The notes: generated by a model from the sequence alone, not told the origin. 64,000 nucleotides of DNA from Bacillota bacterium (GCA_023459495.1 JAEWTL010000026.1:124001-188000), one strand, 5' to 3'. Positions 1-9,263 are shown, counted from the stretch's first letter. Numbers and translations are program-made.

Positions 1-223
1 CAGCTTCCACGCACTTATAAACATCGTCATAGTTGGTCAGATCTCCCCAGTAAATGGTTAACCCCGCTATACCCTGATATGGAGTCAACAGCTTCTTATT
101 TTTATCGGAGGGACGCGCCAGCACAATAACCTCCTGAACATCTGCGTCTTTAAGCAGTTCGATCATACCCAGATATCCCATGGCTCCCGTCGCACCGGTT
201 AAGAAAACGCGCTGCTTTTTCAT
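1..223 (-). CDS. NAD-dependent epimerase/dehydratase family protein (partial, 3' end outside window)
   Basis: The reading frame opens with ATG at 223 behind a good AAAGGAGAG ribosome site and runs off the window edge after 74 codons. The N-terminus (MKKQRVFLTGATGAMGYLG) is a Rossmann GxxGxxG nucleotide-binding motif typical of extended short-chain dehydrogenases. It starts 2 bp after the stop of the next upstream gene, a similar epimerase-type protein, so the two are almost certainly cotranscribed. The substrate cannot be told from this fragment. Confidence 0.75.
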   Translation of the reverse strand, partial: MKKQRVFLTGATGAMGYLGMIELLKDADVQEVIVLARPSDKNKKLLTPYQGIAGLTIYWGDLTNYDDVYKCVEA

Positions 224-225
224 AC

Positions 226-1239
226 TTACTCTCCTTTCATCCCAATGGTCTCGGCTTTACCATCCAGCACTTCCAGACACAGCCGTATGGAGTCACCGAT
301 TGCCGCGTCGATATCATCAGGTTCTACACCCAGTGGCTCGCAACCCAGCGACTTGTCAATGAACTGATTGGAGCACTGCAGTTCAGTGAATTTCACCATG
401 TTGAGGCCGCCTTCATGCCCTGCCGCCTGCTGCTCCTTCATGATCTTTTTACCGCCAATCGCGTACATCCAGTTGGGTATGGTAACGGTCTTCTTATCCG
501 GACAGCCCATGTGTTTATGTACAATCCTAAGCATTTCTTTCCACGTCAGATTATAATAGCCGATCGGATGGCAGTTGCTGCCTTGGCTGCGCTCCAGCGC
601 ACCGGCAATTGCCTGCCCAACCTGTTTTACCGTAACCATTGTACTGCCGCCTTTAGGATACATCGTGACCTTTTTCATGCTTCGTACGCTTTCCACCAGA
701 AATACCCACACTGGTTTACGCCCCGGCTGCGTGCCGAAAATGTATGGCAGCTCCAAAACAGAGACGTCAAAATCTTTATCCGCAAAGGACAGCGCCATAT
801 TCTCCTGATCACGCCTGCTGCGAATATACGGATGCCACTTGGAAAGCTGCTTTTGAGGCCATATCTTATCAAAATAGGCGAAATACGATCCGCAGATCAC
901 GACATGCCTGACGCTGCTTTCTTTGGCGATACGCAGCAGCCGCTCAAGTGGTGTTATGTTATACTTCTTAAACAATTCATAGATCGGCGCAGGACCTTCC
1001 ACACGCTCATCTACACCCGCTGCAAACACGAAGCCTTCACAGCCTTTAAGCTGCTCCTTCAATTCCTCATCCGTCATCTCCATATAGTTACCGAATTCAA
1101 GCTTCATTTCGGGCGGCAGCTGCGCGCCGGTTGGAACGGGCGGCAGCGCAATCGAAGAAACTTCATGGCCACGCCGTATCAATTCTTTGGCCGCTTCGCT
1201 TCCCAGCAAACCTGTTCCGCCAATAATTAATACCTTCAT
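226..1239 (-). CDS. NAD-dependent epimerase/dehydratase-like protein
   Basis: This 337-residue protein starts MKVLIIGGTGLLGSEAAKEL, a Rossmann NAD(P)-binding motif. I chose ATG 1239 over the upstream ATG 1260 because an AAAGGAGCG ribosome site lies between them. Family proteins are cytoplasmic oxidoreductases or epimerases acting on nucleotide sugars or related small molecules. The usual YxxxK is not obvious; a Y-x-Y/F stretch around CGSYFAYF stands where the catalytic segment is expected, so an atypical SDR is likely. It forms an operon with the truncated epimerase at the window start and is divergent from the AraC-type regulator at 1407, which may control it. The substrate is unknown. Confidence 0.75.
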   Translation of the reverse strand: MKVLIIGGTGLLGSEAAKELIRRGHEVSSIALPPVPTGAQLPPEMKLEFGNYMEMTDEELKEQLKGCEGFVFAAGVDERVEGPAPIYELFKKYNITPLERLLRIAKESSVRHVVICGSYFAYFDKIWPQKQLSKWHPYIRSRRDQENMALSFADKDFDVSVLELPYIFGTQPGRKPVWVFLVESVRSMKKVTMYPKGGSTMVTVKQVGQAIAGALERSQGSNCHPIGYYNLTWKEMLRIVHKHMGCPDKKTVTIPNWMYAIGGKKIMKEQQAAGHEGGLNMVKFTELQCSNQFIDKSLGCEPLGVEPDDIDAAIGDSIRLCLEVLDGKAETIGMKGE

Positions 1240-1406
1240 AAACGAACGCTCCTTTACCATTTATAATTTTTACTTTGATATCGAAGGGGTATCCAGAAAT
1301 AAAATGTACACGTATTTATCCGTTTTAATTATATAAATGGAAATCTTTTTTGTCTTGCGATTTTGTCTGGTTAATTATAAAATATTTCAGTGTTGGAGGA
1401 ATTTTT

Positions 1407-2594
1407 GTGGACTACGAATACCTTTGTTCGAATCTTGGACATTTAATGGGTCTACCGGTTCGCATATACCGCAAGGATAAGCTGCTTTTCCATTACAGCA
1501 ACGTTTCGTTTCTGCCTGATCCCGCAGAACTGATTAAAGGCAGGATAGAAAACAACTCGCAACGCGCTGCGTACTTTGATTTGCATATGTTGTTTTTTGG
1601 TATGGTGCAAGTACCAGCCAAAAAGCTGACGATCGTCATAGGCCCGGCATTCAGTGTTAATCCTGGCAAGGAACAGCTCCATGTACTTCTTCGCGAGCTT
1701 GGAATTCCTTATAATCGGTTGAACGAATTCAGATACTACATTGATAACATCCCCCCGTATCCCATAGAAAGCTTCCTACAGTTCATCTGTTTACTCAACT
1801 ATTATATAAATAAGGAAAAGCTTACGGTTTCTGATATGATTGCTCAGGGAACATCTCCTGTTATGCCTGAGCAAAAAAACGAACGTATATTCAGCCCAGG
1901 TGACGATGTTGCAGTTCACAATACCTATCAGATGGAAAGAGAGCTTTTATCCTATATCTCCTCGGGAAAGACACAATCATTGAAAAAATTGTTCTCCGAG
2001 CCTCCCACTGGGCGTGTCGGTAAACTTGCTCATGATGAGCTTCGCCAGAAAAAGAATACTTTCGTTTGTTCCGCCACTCTGGCCAGCCGTGCTGCTATTA
2101 CGGGCGGATTATCCCATGAAATTGCGTTTTCGCTGAGCGACTATTATATTCAGAAAGCGGAACTGCTTTCCGACTATAACGCGATCACAAAACTCAACAT
2201 GGAAATGCTGCTTGAGTTCACAAAGCGGGTGGAAGAATTAAAGTTTTACGGAAGCCGCTCCAAGCACGTGGTCAACGTCAGCAGATATGTGAACCGAAAT
2301 ATCAACAATCGGATTACCTTGAGCGACCTGTCTTCTGAGTTGGGAGTCAATCGCACTTATCTTTGTGAGATTTTTAAGTCCGAGGTTGGAATGACCATCA
2401 ATGAATTCATAACCCAGCAAAGAATAGGAGAAGCAAAACGGCTGCTGGCAGTTACGGACCGCACCATATCAAGCATCAGCGAATACCTTAATTTTTCGTC
2501 GCAGTGCTATTTTCAGAATGTGTTTAAAAAGATCACCGGCATAACGCCAAATCAATACCGTATACAAAATGCAGGCTCGCTTTATATTGAATAG
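1407..2594 (+). CDS. AraC family transcriptional regulator
   Basis: This is a 395-residue DNA-binding regulator. The last ~100 residues carry the two helix-turn-helix motifs of the AraC/XylS family (ITLSDLSSELGVNRTYLCEI, then ISSISEYLNFSSQCYFQNVF followed by the KKITGITPNQYR signature). The long N-terminal region is unassigned and is probably the ligand-sensing part. GTG 1407 is preferred because GGAGGA ends 6 bp upstream; the longer frame from 1350 has no ribosome site. It is divergent from the epimerase pair at 226-1239 and likely regulates it (inference). Confidence 0.85.
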   Translation: MDYEYLCSNLGHLMGLPVRIYRKDKLLFHYSNVSFLPDPAELIKGRIENNSQRAAYFDLHMLFFGMVQVPAKKLTIVIGPAFSVNPGKEQLHVLLRELGIPYNRLNEFRYYIDNIPPYPIESFLQFICLLNYYINKEKLTVSDMIAQGTSPVMPEQKNERIFSPGDDVAVHNTYQMERELLSYISSGKTQSLKKLFSEPPTGRVGKLAHDELRQKKNTFVCSATLASRAAITGGLSHEIAFSLSDYYIQKAELLSDYNAITKLNMEMLLEFTKRVEELKFYGSRSKHVVNVSRYVNRNINNRITLSDLSSELGVNRTYLCEIFKSEVGMTINEFITQQRIGEAKRLLAVTDRTISSISEYLNFSSQCYFQNVFKKITGITPNQYRIQNAGSLYIE

Positions 2595-2663
2595 CACTTC
2601 ATACACATTCAGCAGCTCTATTGCAGGGATATTGTTGTAGATATTGCCGAAGCCTTTTTCCGC

Positions 2664-3182
2664 TTATTCGCCACATGCCGTACATTTGCCGTCCGGATCC
2701 AGCCGCCTTCCACAACGACAGACACGCCCGATAGGACGTGCCGGATTGCCGACGACCAGTGTATACGGCGGCACGTCCTTTGTGACGATTGACCCTGCCC
2801 CCACCATCGCATACTCGCCGATGGTTACGCCGCATACGATTACCGCTCCTGCGCCGATGCTCGCACCTTTTTTAACACACGTTTGTGTGATCTGCCAATC
2901 CCGATTAAATGCCCGAGGGTATAGGTCGTTGGTAAACGTCATGGACGGGCCAAGGAAAACCTCGTCCTCCACGATTACACCCGCGTATACATTAACGTTA
3001 TTCTGTATTTTGACTCCGCTGCCGATTTTCACACCCGTGTCGATATAGACATTCTTGCCGATCACGCAGCCGTCGCCAATGACTGCCCCTTCTCTCACCT
3101 GTGCTTGATTCCATATCGTTGTGCCCTCGCCAATGGCAGCTTTTTCGCTGACCTCCGCAGTTTCGCGAATCCTCACACTCAT
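2664..3182 (-). CDS. WbpD/WlbB-like N-acetyltransferase (hexapeptide repeat)
   Basis: This 172-residue left-handed beta-helix acyltransferase has many isoleucine-rich hexapeptides (IGDGCVIGKNVYIDTGVKIG and on) and the NDLYPRAFNRDW loop seen in WbpD/WlbB, which N-acetylates UDP-2-acetamido-3-amino-2,3-dideoxy-glucuronate. The C-terminus adds a Cys cluster (CRCG...CTACGE) that may bind zinc. The start at 3182 overlaps the dehydrogenase stop by 4 bp (ATGA), so the upstream extension is not used. Together with the dehydrogenase and aminotransferase it completes the oxidise-aminate-acetylate sequence for a 3-amino sugar. The exact sugar is inferred. Confidence 0.8.
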   Translation of the reverse strand: MSVRIRETAEVSEKAAIGEGTTIWNQAQVREGAVIGDGCVIGKNVYIDTGVKIGSGVKIQNNVNVYAGVIVEDEVFLGPSMTFTNDLYPRAFNRDWQITQTCVKKGASIGAGAVIVCGVTIGEYAMVGAGSIVTKDVPPYTLVVGNPARPIGRVCRCGRRLDPDGKCTACGE

Positions 3183-4147
3183 GCTTTGTCTCCTGTCTGC
3201 AGCCCTGCAATAATCAGTTCGCAAATCCGAAGTGCCTTCAACGCGCTCTCGCCATCCGTATTGGGTCTGGTGCCGGTTGACACACATTCTGCGAAATGCG
3301 TAAACTCTGACCGCAGCGGTTCGCTCATCGGCACGAATATCTTTTCCACGACATTTTCCTGGCAATAGGTCGTGCTGCGCTCCACTCCCGGCAAAAAACG
3401 GGTCTGCCGCATGATTTCGAGCGAACGGTCCAGCAGGTTTGCTACGATATAGGCATTCTGCGCCGTCACCTCGATACGGCGCACCTTGGACTCCGTGATG
3501 CGGCTGGCCGTAAGACTGGCGACGATTCCATTCCCCATTTCAGCCAGCGCCTGCACATGATCCGGCTTTCCCGAATATACGCTGATACCCTGGCTGACTA
3601 TACGTGTTTCCGGAGCACCAGTCAGTGCACATAAAAGGTCGACATCGTGAATCATAAGGTCCTGTATGACATTCGCGTCGGCTGTACGTGGATCATACGG
3701 GCTTAAACGGCAGAATCTGAGCGCAAGTATGTGCTCTTTCTCCAGCACCTTCAGCAATTCGATGAATACGGGATTGAAACGTTCGATATGCCCCACCATC
3801 AAAGTGACATTTGCCTTATTGCATGCCTCGATAATATGACAGGCATCAGTCGTATTCAGAGCAACGGGCTTTTCCACCAGAATGTGACGCCCCATTGCAG
3901 CAGCTTCCATTGCGATCTCCGCATGACGCGACGACGGTGCGGCAACCGACACTGCATCAACAGCTTTTAAAAGATCATGCATACTGCTAAACGCCGATGT
4001 GCGATAATCCTGCGCAGCCTTGCACGCATTTTCAGCGTTGGTATCGTACAGTCCTGCAAGCTCAAATGCAGGAATCTCACTGAGCACCCGAAGATGATTC
4101 CGTCCCATGCTTCCTGCACCAATCACGCCTATCTTTATCTTATCCAC
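3179..4147 (-). CDS. Gfo/Idh/MocA family sugar-nucleotide dehydrogenase (WbpB/WlbA-like)
   Basis: This 322-residue NAD-dependent oxidoreductase has the Rossmann motif GVIGAGSMG at residues 6-14 and the family signature EKPVALN. The start is GTG 4147: GGAGG lies 6 bp upstream, and the GTGGATAA sequence overlaps the aminotransferase stop by 8 bp. In the WbpB/WlbA role it would oxidise C3 of a UDP-N-acetyl-hexuronic acid, making the keto substrate for the neighbouring aminotransferase. That role is inferred from the three-gene context. Generic Gfo/Idh/MocA enzymes act on many sugars. Confidence 0.8.
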   Translation of the reverse strand: MDKIKIGVIGAGSMGRNHLRVLSEIPAFELAGLYDTNAENACKAAQDYRTSAFSSMHDLLKAVDAVSVAAPSSRHAEIAMEAAAMGRHILVEKPVALNTTDACHIIEACNKANVTLMVGHIERFNPVFIELLKVLEKEHILALRFCRLSPYDPRTADANVIQDLMIHDVDLLCALTGAPETRIVSQGISVYSGKPDHVQALAEMGNGIVASLTASRITESKVRRIEVTAQNAYIVANLLDRSLEIMRQTRFLPGVERSTTYCQENVVEKIFVPMSEPLRSEFTHFAECVSTGTRPNTDGESALKALRICELIIAGLQTGDKA

Positions 4148-5267
4148 GGGCGGCCTCCAGCAGCGCACTGCAAATCAGCTCAGTTTCCTCCGGTTTAAGA
4201 TATGGATGGATCGGAATGCTGAACACAGTTTTGCTGAGCGCTTCCGCGACCGGAAGATCACCTTTAAGATACCGGAGATGTGAATACGCCGTGGATAGAT
4301 GCACCGGGACAGGGTAGTAGATCATAACCGGAATGTCCCGTGCTTTCAAAGTCTGGACAATGGCGTTTTGCTGCTTTTCGTCACGGGCCTGCAGGGTATA
4401 CTGCGCCCAGCAGGACGCGCACCCTTCGGGCTCAGCGGGCGTACCGAACGCTTCTACCAATTTTTCTGTATACTCAAACGCAATGTGACGCCGCTGTTCA
4501 ATCTCCTTATTCAATATACCCAGCTTGGCAAGCAGCACTGCGGCCTGAAGGGTATCCAACCGTGCATTCATCCCGACGCGCATGTTCTCATATCGGTCAG
4601 CGCCTTTGCCATGCTCCCTCAGCGATACCATACGCGCGGCCAGCACATCGTCGTCAGTAAATACTGCACCACCGTCGCCGTAACAGCCCAGCGGTTTTGC
4701 GGGGAAAAACGACGTCGCGCCGATATCGCCCAAACCACATGCGCGATGTCCTTTGTACTCCGCACCAAACCCCTGTGCAGCATCTTCGAGTATGAAAAGA
4801 TCGTGCTTTTCCGCGACTACCCGAATGCGATCGTAATCCGCCGGAAGCCCAAATAAGTCAACAGGGATAACTCCACGCGGCTTCAACTTGCCTTGCGACA
4901 AAGTTGTTTCTACCGCGCGCTCCAAGGACTCCGGATCGATATTCATCGTATGCGGGTCGGAGTCGACAAAGACCGGTTCCGCGCCTGCCAACGATACTGC
5001 CTCCGCCGTGGCAAAGAACGTGAACGATGGAACAAAAACCGCATCTCCTTGTTCTACTCCTAACGCCATCAGCGCGATAACAAGAGCATCCGTGCCGCTG
5101 GAGCAGGTCAGCGCATGCTTAACGCCAATATATTCGCTTAAACGTCGTTCCAGCTCCGCAACTTCCGGCCCCATAATAAATTGTTTGTGTGTGTATACCG
5201 CCTCGGTTCGTGCCCACAAGTTTTCCTCAATGGCTTGAAACTGCCTGTGCAGATCAACAAACTGCAT
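4140..5267 (-). CDS. DegT/DnrJ/EryC1/StrS aminotransferase (WbpE-like)
   Basis: This 375-residue PLP-dependent sugar aminotransferase is of normal family length. Visible hallmarks are the TCSSGTDAL substrate/PLP loop, EDAAQGFGA around residues 161-169, and the Schiff-base lysine in SFFPAKPLG (K191). A GGGAGG ribosome site precedes ATG 5267. It is first of three tightly overlapping genes whose products match the amination branch of UDP-2,3-diacetamido-hexuronate synthesis (WbpE-B-D). The UDP-GlcNAc 6-dehydrogenase needed to begin that pathway is not in the window. Confidence 0.85.
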   Translation of the reverse strand: MQFVDLHRQFQAIEENLWARTEAVYTHKQFIMGPEVAELERRLSEYIGVKHALTCSSGTDALVIALMALGVEQGDAVFVPSFTFFATAEAVSLAGAEPVFVDSDPHTMNIDPESLERAVETTLSQGKLKPRGVIPVDLFGLPADYDRIRVVAEKHDLFILEDAAQGFGAEYKGHRACGLGDIGATSFFPAKPLGCYGDGGAVFTDDDVLAARMVSLREHGKGADRYENMRVGMNARLDTLQAAVLLAKLGILNKEIEQRRHIAFEYTEKLVEAFGTPAEPEGCASCWAQYTLQARDEKQQNAIVQTLKARDIPVMIYYPVPVHLSTAYSHLRYLKGDLPVAEALSKTVFSIPIHPYLKPEETELICSALLEAARG

Positions 5268-5415
5268 TGCAGTATCCTCCCTTTCGTTTGTGCCTGTTGC
5301 TGTATATTATGTATTCCGGCGCACTGTAGTGCAGACTGCCGTATGCAGCGGATAGAACGGCAGCGTGCGCGAATAATAAATCGCGACAGTTCTTTTTGGC
5401 GGGATGGTGTAAGTT

Positions 5416-6312
5416 TTGACTACGAATCAGAAGAAAGGGCGCAGGTTTATCCGGCAGATGTATATTCGGTTTCAGGACGACAACGTCTCCGGGCTGAGCG
5501 CACAACTCGCATTCTATTTGCTGCTCGCGTTGTTTCCGTTCATCCTTTTTATACTCAATGTGCTCAGTTTTACATCGATCCCCTCAGCCGAACTCATCAG
5601 CAACATCGCGGATTTCCTGCCCGAAGAAGTCAGTGAGCTTTTGCAGCGCACAGTGACCGAAATAATCAACGCAAAAAGCACCGGTCTGCTTTCGATAGGC
5701 GCAGTCGTAACCATTTGGAGCGCTTCAAGGGGTGTCAGCGCAGTCAGTTTTGCACTTAATAAAGCTTATGATAAAAAAGAAGACCGGCCGTTCTGGAAGG
5801 TAGCGGGCATCATGATGGCATTCACGATTGCAATTGCCATAATGGTACTCGCGGCACTGCTTTTCCTGATCTTCGGCGAAGTTCTTGCGCGTGACATCTT
5901 CAGCTGTCTTGACGGTGCAGAAGCCTTTACGCGGCTTTGGCGGATACTGAGGTATATTGTACCGCTGGTTATCATGCTGCTGCTGTTCTCGCTGCTCTAC
6001 AAGTTCGTACCCAATTGCCAGCTGAAGCTGCGATATGTGCTGCCCGGCGCTGTGGTCGCATCCTTTGGCTGGGCTGCCGCTTCACTCATATTTTCTTTTT
6101 ACATCAATGACTTTTCACGGTATACCCGGATCTATGGCAGCATCGGTGGCATTATCATACTGCTCCTCTGGTTGTATTTGAGCAGCATGATCGTGATGCT
6201 GGGCGGAGAACTCAATGCAGCGCTTCACTACTTCCGCAGCGACGACCGGCAGGAAAAGTATGAAGCCGAACGATTGAAGCTGCCGCGTTTCCTGCGGCGG
6301 TTCCAAAAATAG
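5416..6312 (+). CDS. YihY/BrkB family inner-membrane protein
   Basis: This 298-residue protein has about six hydrophobic segments and the family motifs GLSAQLAFYLLLALFPF near the N-terminus and GAVVASFGWAAASLIFSFYI plus YGSIGGIIILLLWLY near the C-terminus. YihY/BrkB proteins are widespread membrane proteins of uncertain biochemical role (once annotated as ribonuclease BN). Translation seems to start at TTG 5416; the ribosome site is weak, and M15 is a possible alternative. It is a single gene between the wbp-like set and a TetR gene. Confidence 0.8.
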   Translation: MTTNQKKGRRFIRQMYIRFQDDNVSGLSAQLAFYLLLALFPFILFILNVLSFTSIPSAELISNIADFLPEEVSELLQRTVTEIINAKSTGLLSIGAVVTIWSASRGVSAVSFALNKAYDKKEDRPFWKVAGIMMAFTIAIAIMVLAALLFLIFGEVLARDIFSCLDGAEAFTRLWRILRYIVPLVIMLLLFSLLYKFVPNCQLKLRYVLPGAVVASFGWAAASLIFSFYINDFSRYTRIYGSIGGIIILLLWLYLSSMIVMLGGELNAALHYFRSDDRQEKYEAERLKLPRFLRRFQK

Positions 6313-6334
6313 CCTCGCAACGGCTCATTATGTA

Positions 6335-6363
6335 TTGACAATTCAGTTCCTGCATGCTACTTT
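6335..6363 (+). promoter_or_regulatory. Sigma-A-type promoter for the TetR gene
   Basis: A perfect -35 TTGACA (6335-6340) and -10 TACTTT (6358-6363) are separated by 17 bp. The predicted start would fall about 45 bp before the TetR gene's ATG at 6416. Its presence upstream also argues against using the longer reading frame that begins at 6335. Confidence 0.6.
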
Positions 6364-6415
6364 ATTTTTATACCATTTGAACGTTTTAGTTTTTTATTCA
6401 ATCGGTAATAGCAAT

Positions 6416-6979
6416 ATGAAAGAACAGATTATGGCGGCAGCCATTCCGCTTTTTGCGAAATACGGCTACCGCAAAACCACCATTGACGATATCGCCCACG
6501 CGTTGCGCATGGCCAAAGGTAATATCTATCACTATTTCTCCAACAAAGAAGACCTGTATCATCAGGCTGTTGCCAGTGTACTGGACGCTTGGCGCGGCTA
6601 TGTGCAGGAGCAAGTGAGCGATATCGTCGATCCGGCGGAGCGTTTCCGACGCATGGCGGAAGTCGCCATCGAATATCCTGTAAGCAATCTGAATTTCTGC
6701 AACATTTTGCTGCAGGATCCCGGCATTTTTTCGCTGAGCAATCGCTTTGACAACTACCGGCCGGTCAACCAGCCCGCCGAGGAGTTGCTGCGCGGCGTCA
6801 TCGAATCCGGCATTCGGGCAGGCGTTTTCCGCGACGCCCCCGTCGAATACACCACCGAGCTGATTTTTTCGATCTATATGATGCACCTGATCAAAATCTA
6901 TGGGCAGGGTGAAGGTGAGCGCGGCAAGGAGATGTACCGCTGCTGCATCGGGCTTCTGCTCAACGGCCTTTGCAAGTAA
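6416..6979 (+). CDS. TetR/AcrR family transcriptional regulator
   Basis: This 187-residue repressor-type protein has an N-terminal TetR helix-turn-helix (IMAAAIPLFAKYGYRKTTID, then IAHALRMAKGNIYHYFSNKE). The C-terminal ~130 residues form the variable ligand domain. The start at 6416 is chosen because the region upstream holds the promoter at 6335-6363. It is followed 42 bp later by a membrane protein gene that probably shares its transcript and may be its regulatory target. The ligand is unknown. Confidence 0.88.
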   Translation: MKEQIMAAAIPLFAKYGYRKTTIDDIAHALRMAKGNIYHYFSNKEDLYHQAVASVLDAWRGYVQEQVSDIVDPAERFRRMAEVAIEYPVSNLNFCNILLQDPGIFSLSNRFDNYRPVNQPAEELLRGVIESGIRAGVFRDAPVEYTTELIFSIYMMHLIKIYGQGEGERGKEMYRCCIGLLLNGLCK

Positions 6980-7021
6980 CCCGCAATTCGCGGGCTGCTA
7001 TATCGAACGGAGGTGTTGTTT

Positions 7022-7672
7022 ATGACGGAAGCGACCTTGCAGGCGCTCAATGGGCTGCGGGATTTATCCACGCTCAAATGGTATGTAATCCCGCTTCTCG
7101 CAATCGTGTTCTACATCTACACAAAGGAAATCAAGGATGCGCGTAAAACACACAACTGGGATGCCATACTCGCTGGCTTGACCGTATTTGGCCTCGACTT
7201 TTTCAACGAGACATGGAACGGCTGGGTGATGGTGCTGACCGGGCGTTCGGCCTTCTGGACAGCACCCGGAGATACCGCGCTGCGCACCACGGTGGGCTGG
7301 AACATCGAAATCATGTTTATGTTCCTCATTCTTGGCATCATCTACTACCATTCACTGTCCGAAACACGGGATAAGAAAATCCTTGGCATCAATGAGAAAT
7401 GGGCCATGGCAATCGCTTACACCATCATCTGTGTGTTCGTGGAGGTTATGCTCAACCGCGCCGGACTGCTCATATGGGAGTACTCGTTCTGGAGTGCGAG
7501 CTTTTCGGGAATCTGGCTCATTCTGCTGATTGGCTACTTCTATTTCTTTGTGGGCGCCATCATTATGATCGGCCTGAAAAAGATGAAAAGTAAGATCACC
7601 ATGCTCGCCTTTGTTTATGCCGTACCGATAATAATGAATATCGTCGCAGCCATATTGGGTTGGAGATACTAG
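7022..7672 (+). CDS. Conserved integral membrane protein of unknown function
   Basis: This is a 216-residue protein with about six transmembrane segments (for example WYVIPLLAIVFYIYT, IEIMFMFLILGIIYYH, FSGIWLILLIGYFYFFVGAI). ATG 7022 follows a GGAGGTG ribosome site. I do not recognise the family. Conspicuous features are the polar loop DFFNETWNGWVMVLTGRSAFW between early helices and a conserved-looking LNRAGLLIWEYSFW. It lies directly behind the TetR gene, so it is a plausible target of that regulator. Confidence 0.7.
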   Translation: MTEATLQALNGLRDLSTLKWYVIPLLAIVFYIYTKEIKDARKTHNWDAILAGLTVFGLDFFNETWNGWVMVLTGRSAFWTAPGDTALRTTVGWNIEIMFMFLILGIIYYHSLSETRDKKILGINEKWAMAIAYTIICVFVEVMLNRAGLLIWEYSFWSASFSGIWLILLIGYFYFFVGAIIMIGLKKMKSKITMLAFVYAVPIIMNIVAAILGWRY

Positions 7673-7686
7673 AGATTTGCATATGC

Positions 7687-7718
7687 AAAAGGACGACTTC
7701 ACTGAAGCCGTCCTTTTT
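7687..7718. terminator. Rho-independent terminator, probably bidirectional
   Basis: AAAGGACGACTT and AAGCCGTCCTTT form a hairpin (one mismatch) with a short loop, followed by a T run on the plus strand and preceded by an A run. It sits between the converging membrane protein gene (plus) and the CitMHS transporter gene (minus). Confidence 0.8.
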
Positions 7719-7781
7719 AGTTGGTACTACTCGTCGGGAAAACCGAAACACACTCTTATCTTCTGCAATAAAGCTATACCA

Positions 7782-9068
7782 TTAAACGATGATCAGTGCT
7801 GAGAGCAAGATCAGGAGCGTTCCCATCCCAAGCGTCCATCCTATACTATATCGGAAAGCATCCTTATACTCCAAGCCGTATAACCCTAAGCCGAAGTATA
7901 CCGCTGCGCTGGTCATGCAGAGCGTGATACCAAAGTTATGGCCGATGATAAATATGCTGGCAACGCTTGCCGCACTGACGCCCACCGTCCCGGCCGCCTG
8001 AACGACGATCGGCAGAATACCATACATCATCGTGTCCGCGTCAAGCAACACCGACATCGGTGTTGTTAACACTCCAACAATCACATGCATCATCGACTTC
8101 ATCGAATCCGGCACAATGGCCAGAAGGCCGTTTGCCAACGCATCCACCATGCCCGTTCCGTCCAGTACACCCAGCAAAGCGCCTGCGCCTATAATCGTAA
8201 CCGCCATCGGGAGTATATTTTTCGCGTGCGCTTTGATTCTCTCATTCTGATCTTTCCTTGATCTGTAATTCAGCGGAATCACGATTGCACAGCCGACCAT
8301 AAACACGATGAACGACGGCACACCCACCAACAGCGCTGCAAGCAGCAGAACAGTGATAATCAGATTCGGCCACCACATTTTGGGCCGTCTCAAAGCCTTT
8401 TCATCATCTGAAAGCTGCTGCATACTTGCCTGTATGTCAATATCTCTGGTAAATTCGCTTCTCTTCTTTTCGATTCTCGCAACGAAGAACAAAACGATGA
8501 ATATCAGCGCGATACCTGCCAGCTGGATCGGTATCATCAAATGCCACAGCACAGCCGGGTCCATCCCGATGACCGAAGCTGCCCGTGCTGTCGGCCCGCC
8601 CCAAGGCACCATGTTCATCACTGAAATCACCAAGGAGACAGTAAGGGCTAACGGCAAAGGCCGGATCTTCAGTGCTTTGTAAACCGGCAGCATCGCGGGT
8701 ACTGTAATGAGAAGCGTTGCTACACCGGAGCCATCCAGATGGGCAACCATGGCAATGGCAGCCGTAACTGCAAGAACGCTGTAAATACTCTTCCCGATTC
8801 TCTTCACCAGAAAAGCGATGATTCGGTCAAACAGGCCGACATCCGACATGACTCCGAAGTATGTGATTGAAAAAATGAACAGCGCAACCACCGGTAGCAC
8901 GCTGATCATACCCTTCGCCACAAACGTCATCGTGTCTGTAAATGATGTACCTACGACCAGTGCGCCGATGATCGGCAATATCGTCAGGACAACGCTGGGT
9001 ATTACTTTTCCCCGAATGAGGAAAAAGGCCATAATCAGCAACATCAGTATTGCTACTACTAATAACAT
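7782..9068 (-). CDS. CitMHS family (citrate-type) transporter
   Basis: This 428-residue protein has roughly twelve hydrophobic segments. Motifs VAHLDGSGVATLLITVPAML and NMVPWGGPTARAASVIGMDP match the CitMHS family, known for import of metal-complexed citrate. A central cytoplasmic loop (KKRSEFTRDIDIQ...) separates the two halves. A GAGGAAG ribosome site precedes ATG 9068. It is divergent from the LysR gene at 9299, and the shared intergenic region carries an 18-bp motif also found upstream of the AtuA-DUF4387 operon. The real substrate may therefore be a carboxylate used by those enzymes rather than citrate. Confidence 0.85.
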   Translation of the reverse strand: MLLVVAILMLLIMAFFLIRGKVIPSVVLTILPIIGALVVGTSFTDTMTFVAKGMISVLPVVALFIFSITYFGVMSDVGLFDRIIAFLVKRIGKSIYSVLAVTAAIAMVAHLDGSGVATLLITVPAMLPVYKALKIRPLPLALTVSLVISVMNMVPWGGPTARAASVIGMDPAVLWHLMIPIQLAGIALIFIVLFFVARIEKKRSEFTRDIDIQASMQQLSDDEKALRRPKMWWPNLIITVLLLAALLVGVPSFIVFMVGCAIVIPLNYRSRKDQNERIKAHAKNILPMAVTIIGAGALLGVLDGTGMVDALANGLLAIVPDSMKSMMHVIVGVLTTPMSVLLDADTMMYGILPIVVQAAGTVGVSAASVASIFIIGHNFGITLCMTSAAVYFGLGLYGLEYKDAFRYSIGWTLGMGTLLILLSALIIV

Positions 9069-9245
9069 ATCTTCCTCCCCTGTTTAATAATAAAAGTTAT
9101 AATTCGAATGACAAGAGCTCAACTTTTACCTGCGCGGTAAAACACGTGTTCTATTAAAAACACAAAAACACTCCTTCCTTATTCGTTCCTGAAATTCACT
9201 TTACATCTCGATATGAAAATGATAATATAGCCCATAACATATGTA

Positions 9246-9263
9246 AAATATATATTTATTATA
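9246..9263. promoter_or_regulatory. Candidate LysR operator, copy 1 (18-bp motif)
   Basis: AAATATATATTTATTATA contains a perfect 12-bp palindrome (AAATATATATTT) and is repeated exactly at 12025-12042. It lies between the divergent CitMHS and LysR genes, where LysR-type activators normally bind. Assignment to this LysR protein is inferred. Confidence 0.5.

Noticed and set aside
415..1230. 271-codon plus-strand frame opposite the epimerase gene
   Set aside because: It lies wholly antisense to a gene with clear Rossmann motifs, and its translation has no recognisable domain.
7687..7718. CRISPR-like or mobile repeat
   Set aside because: It is a single hairpin with a T run between converging genes, so a terminator explains it.
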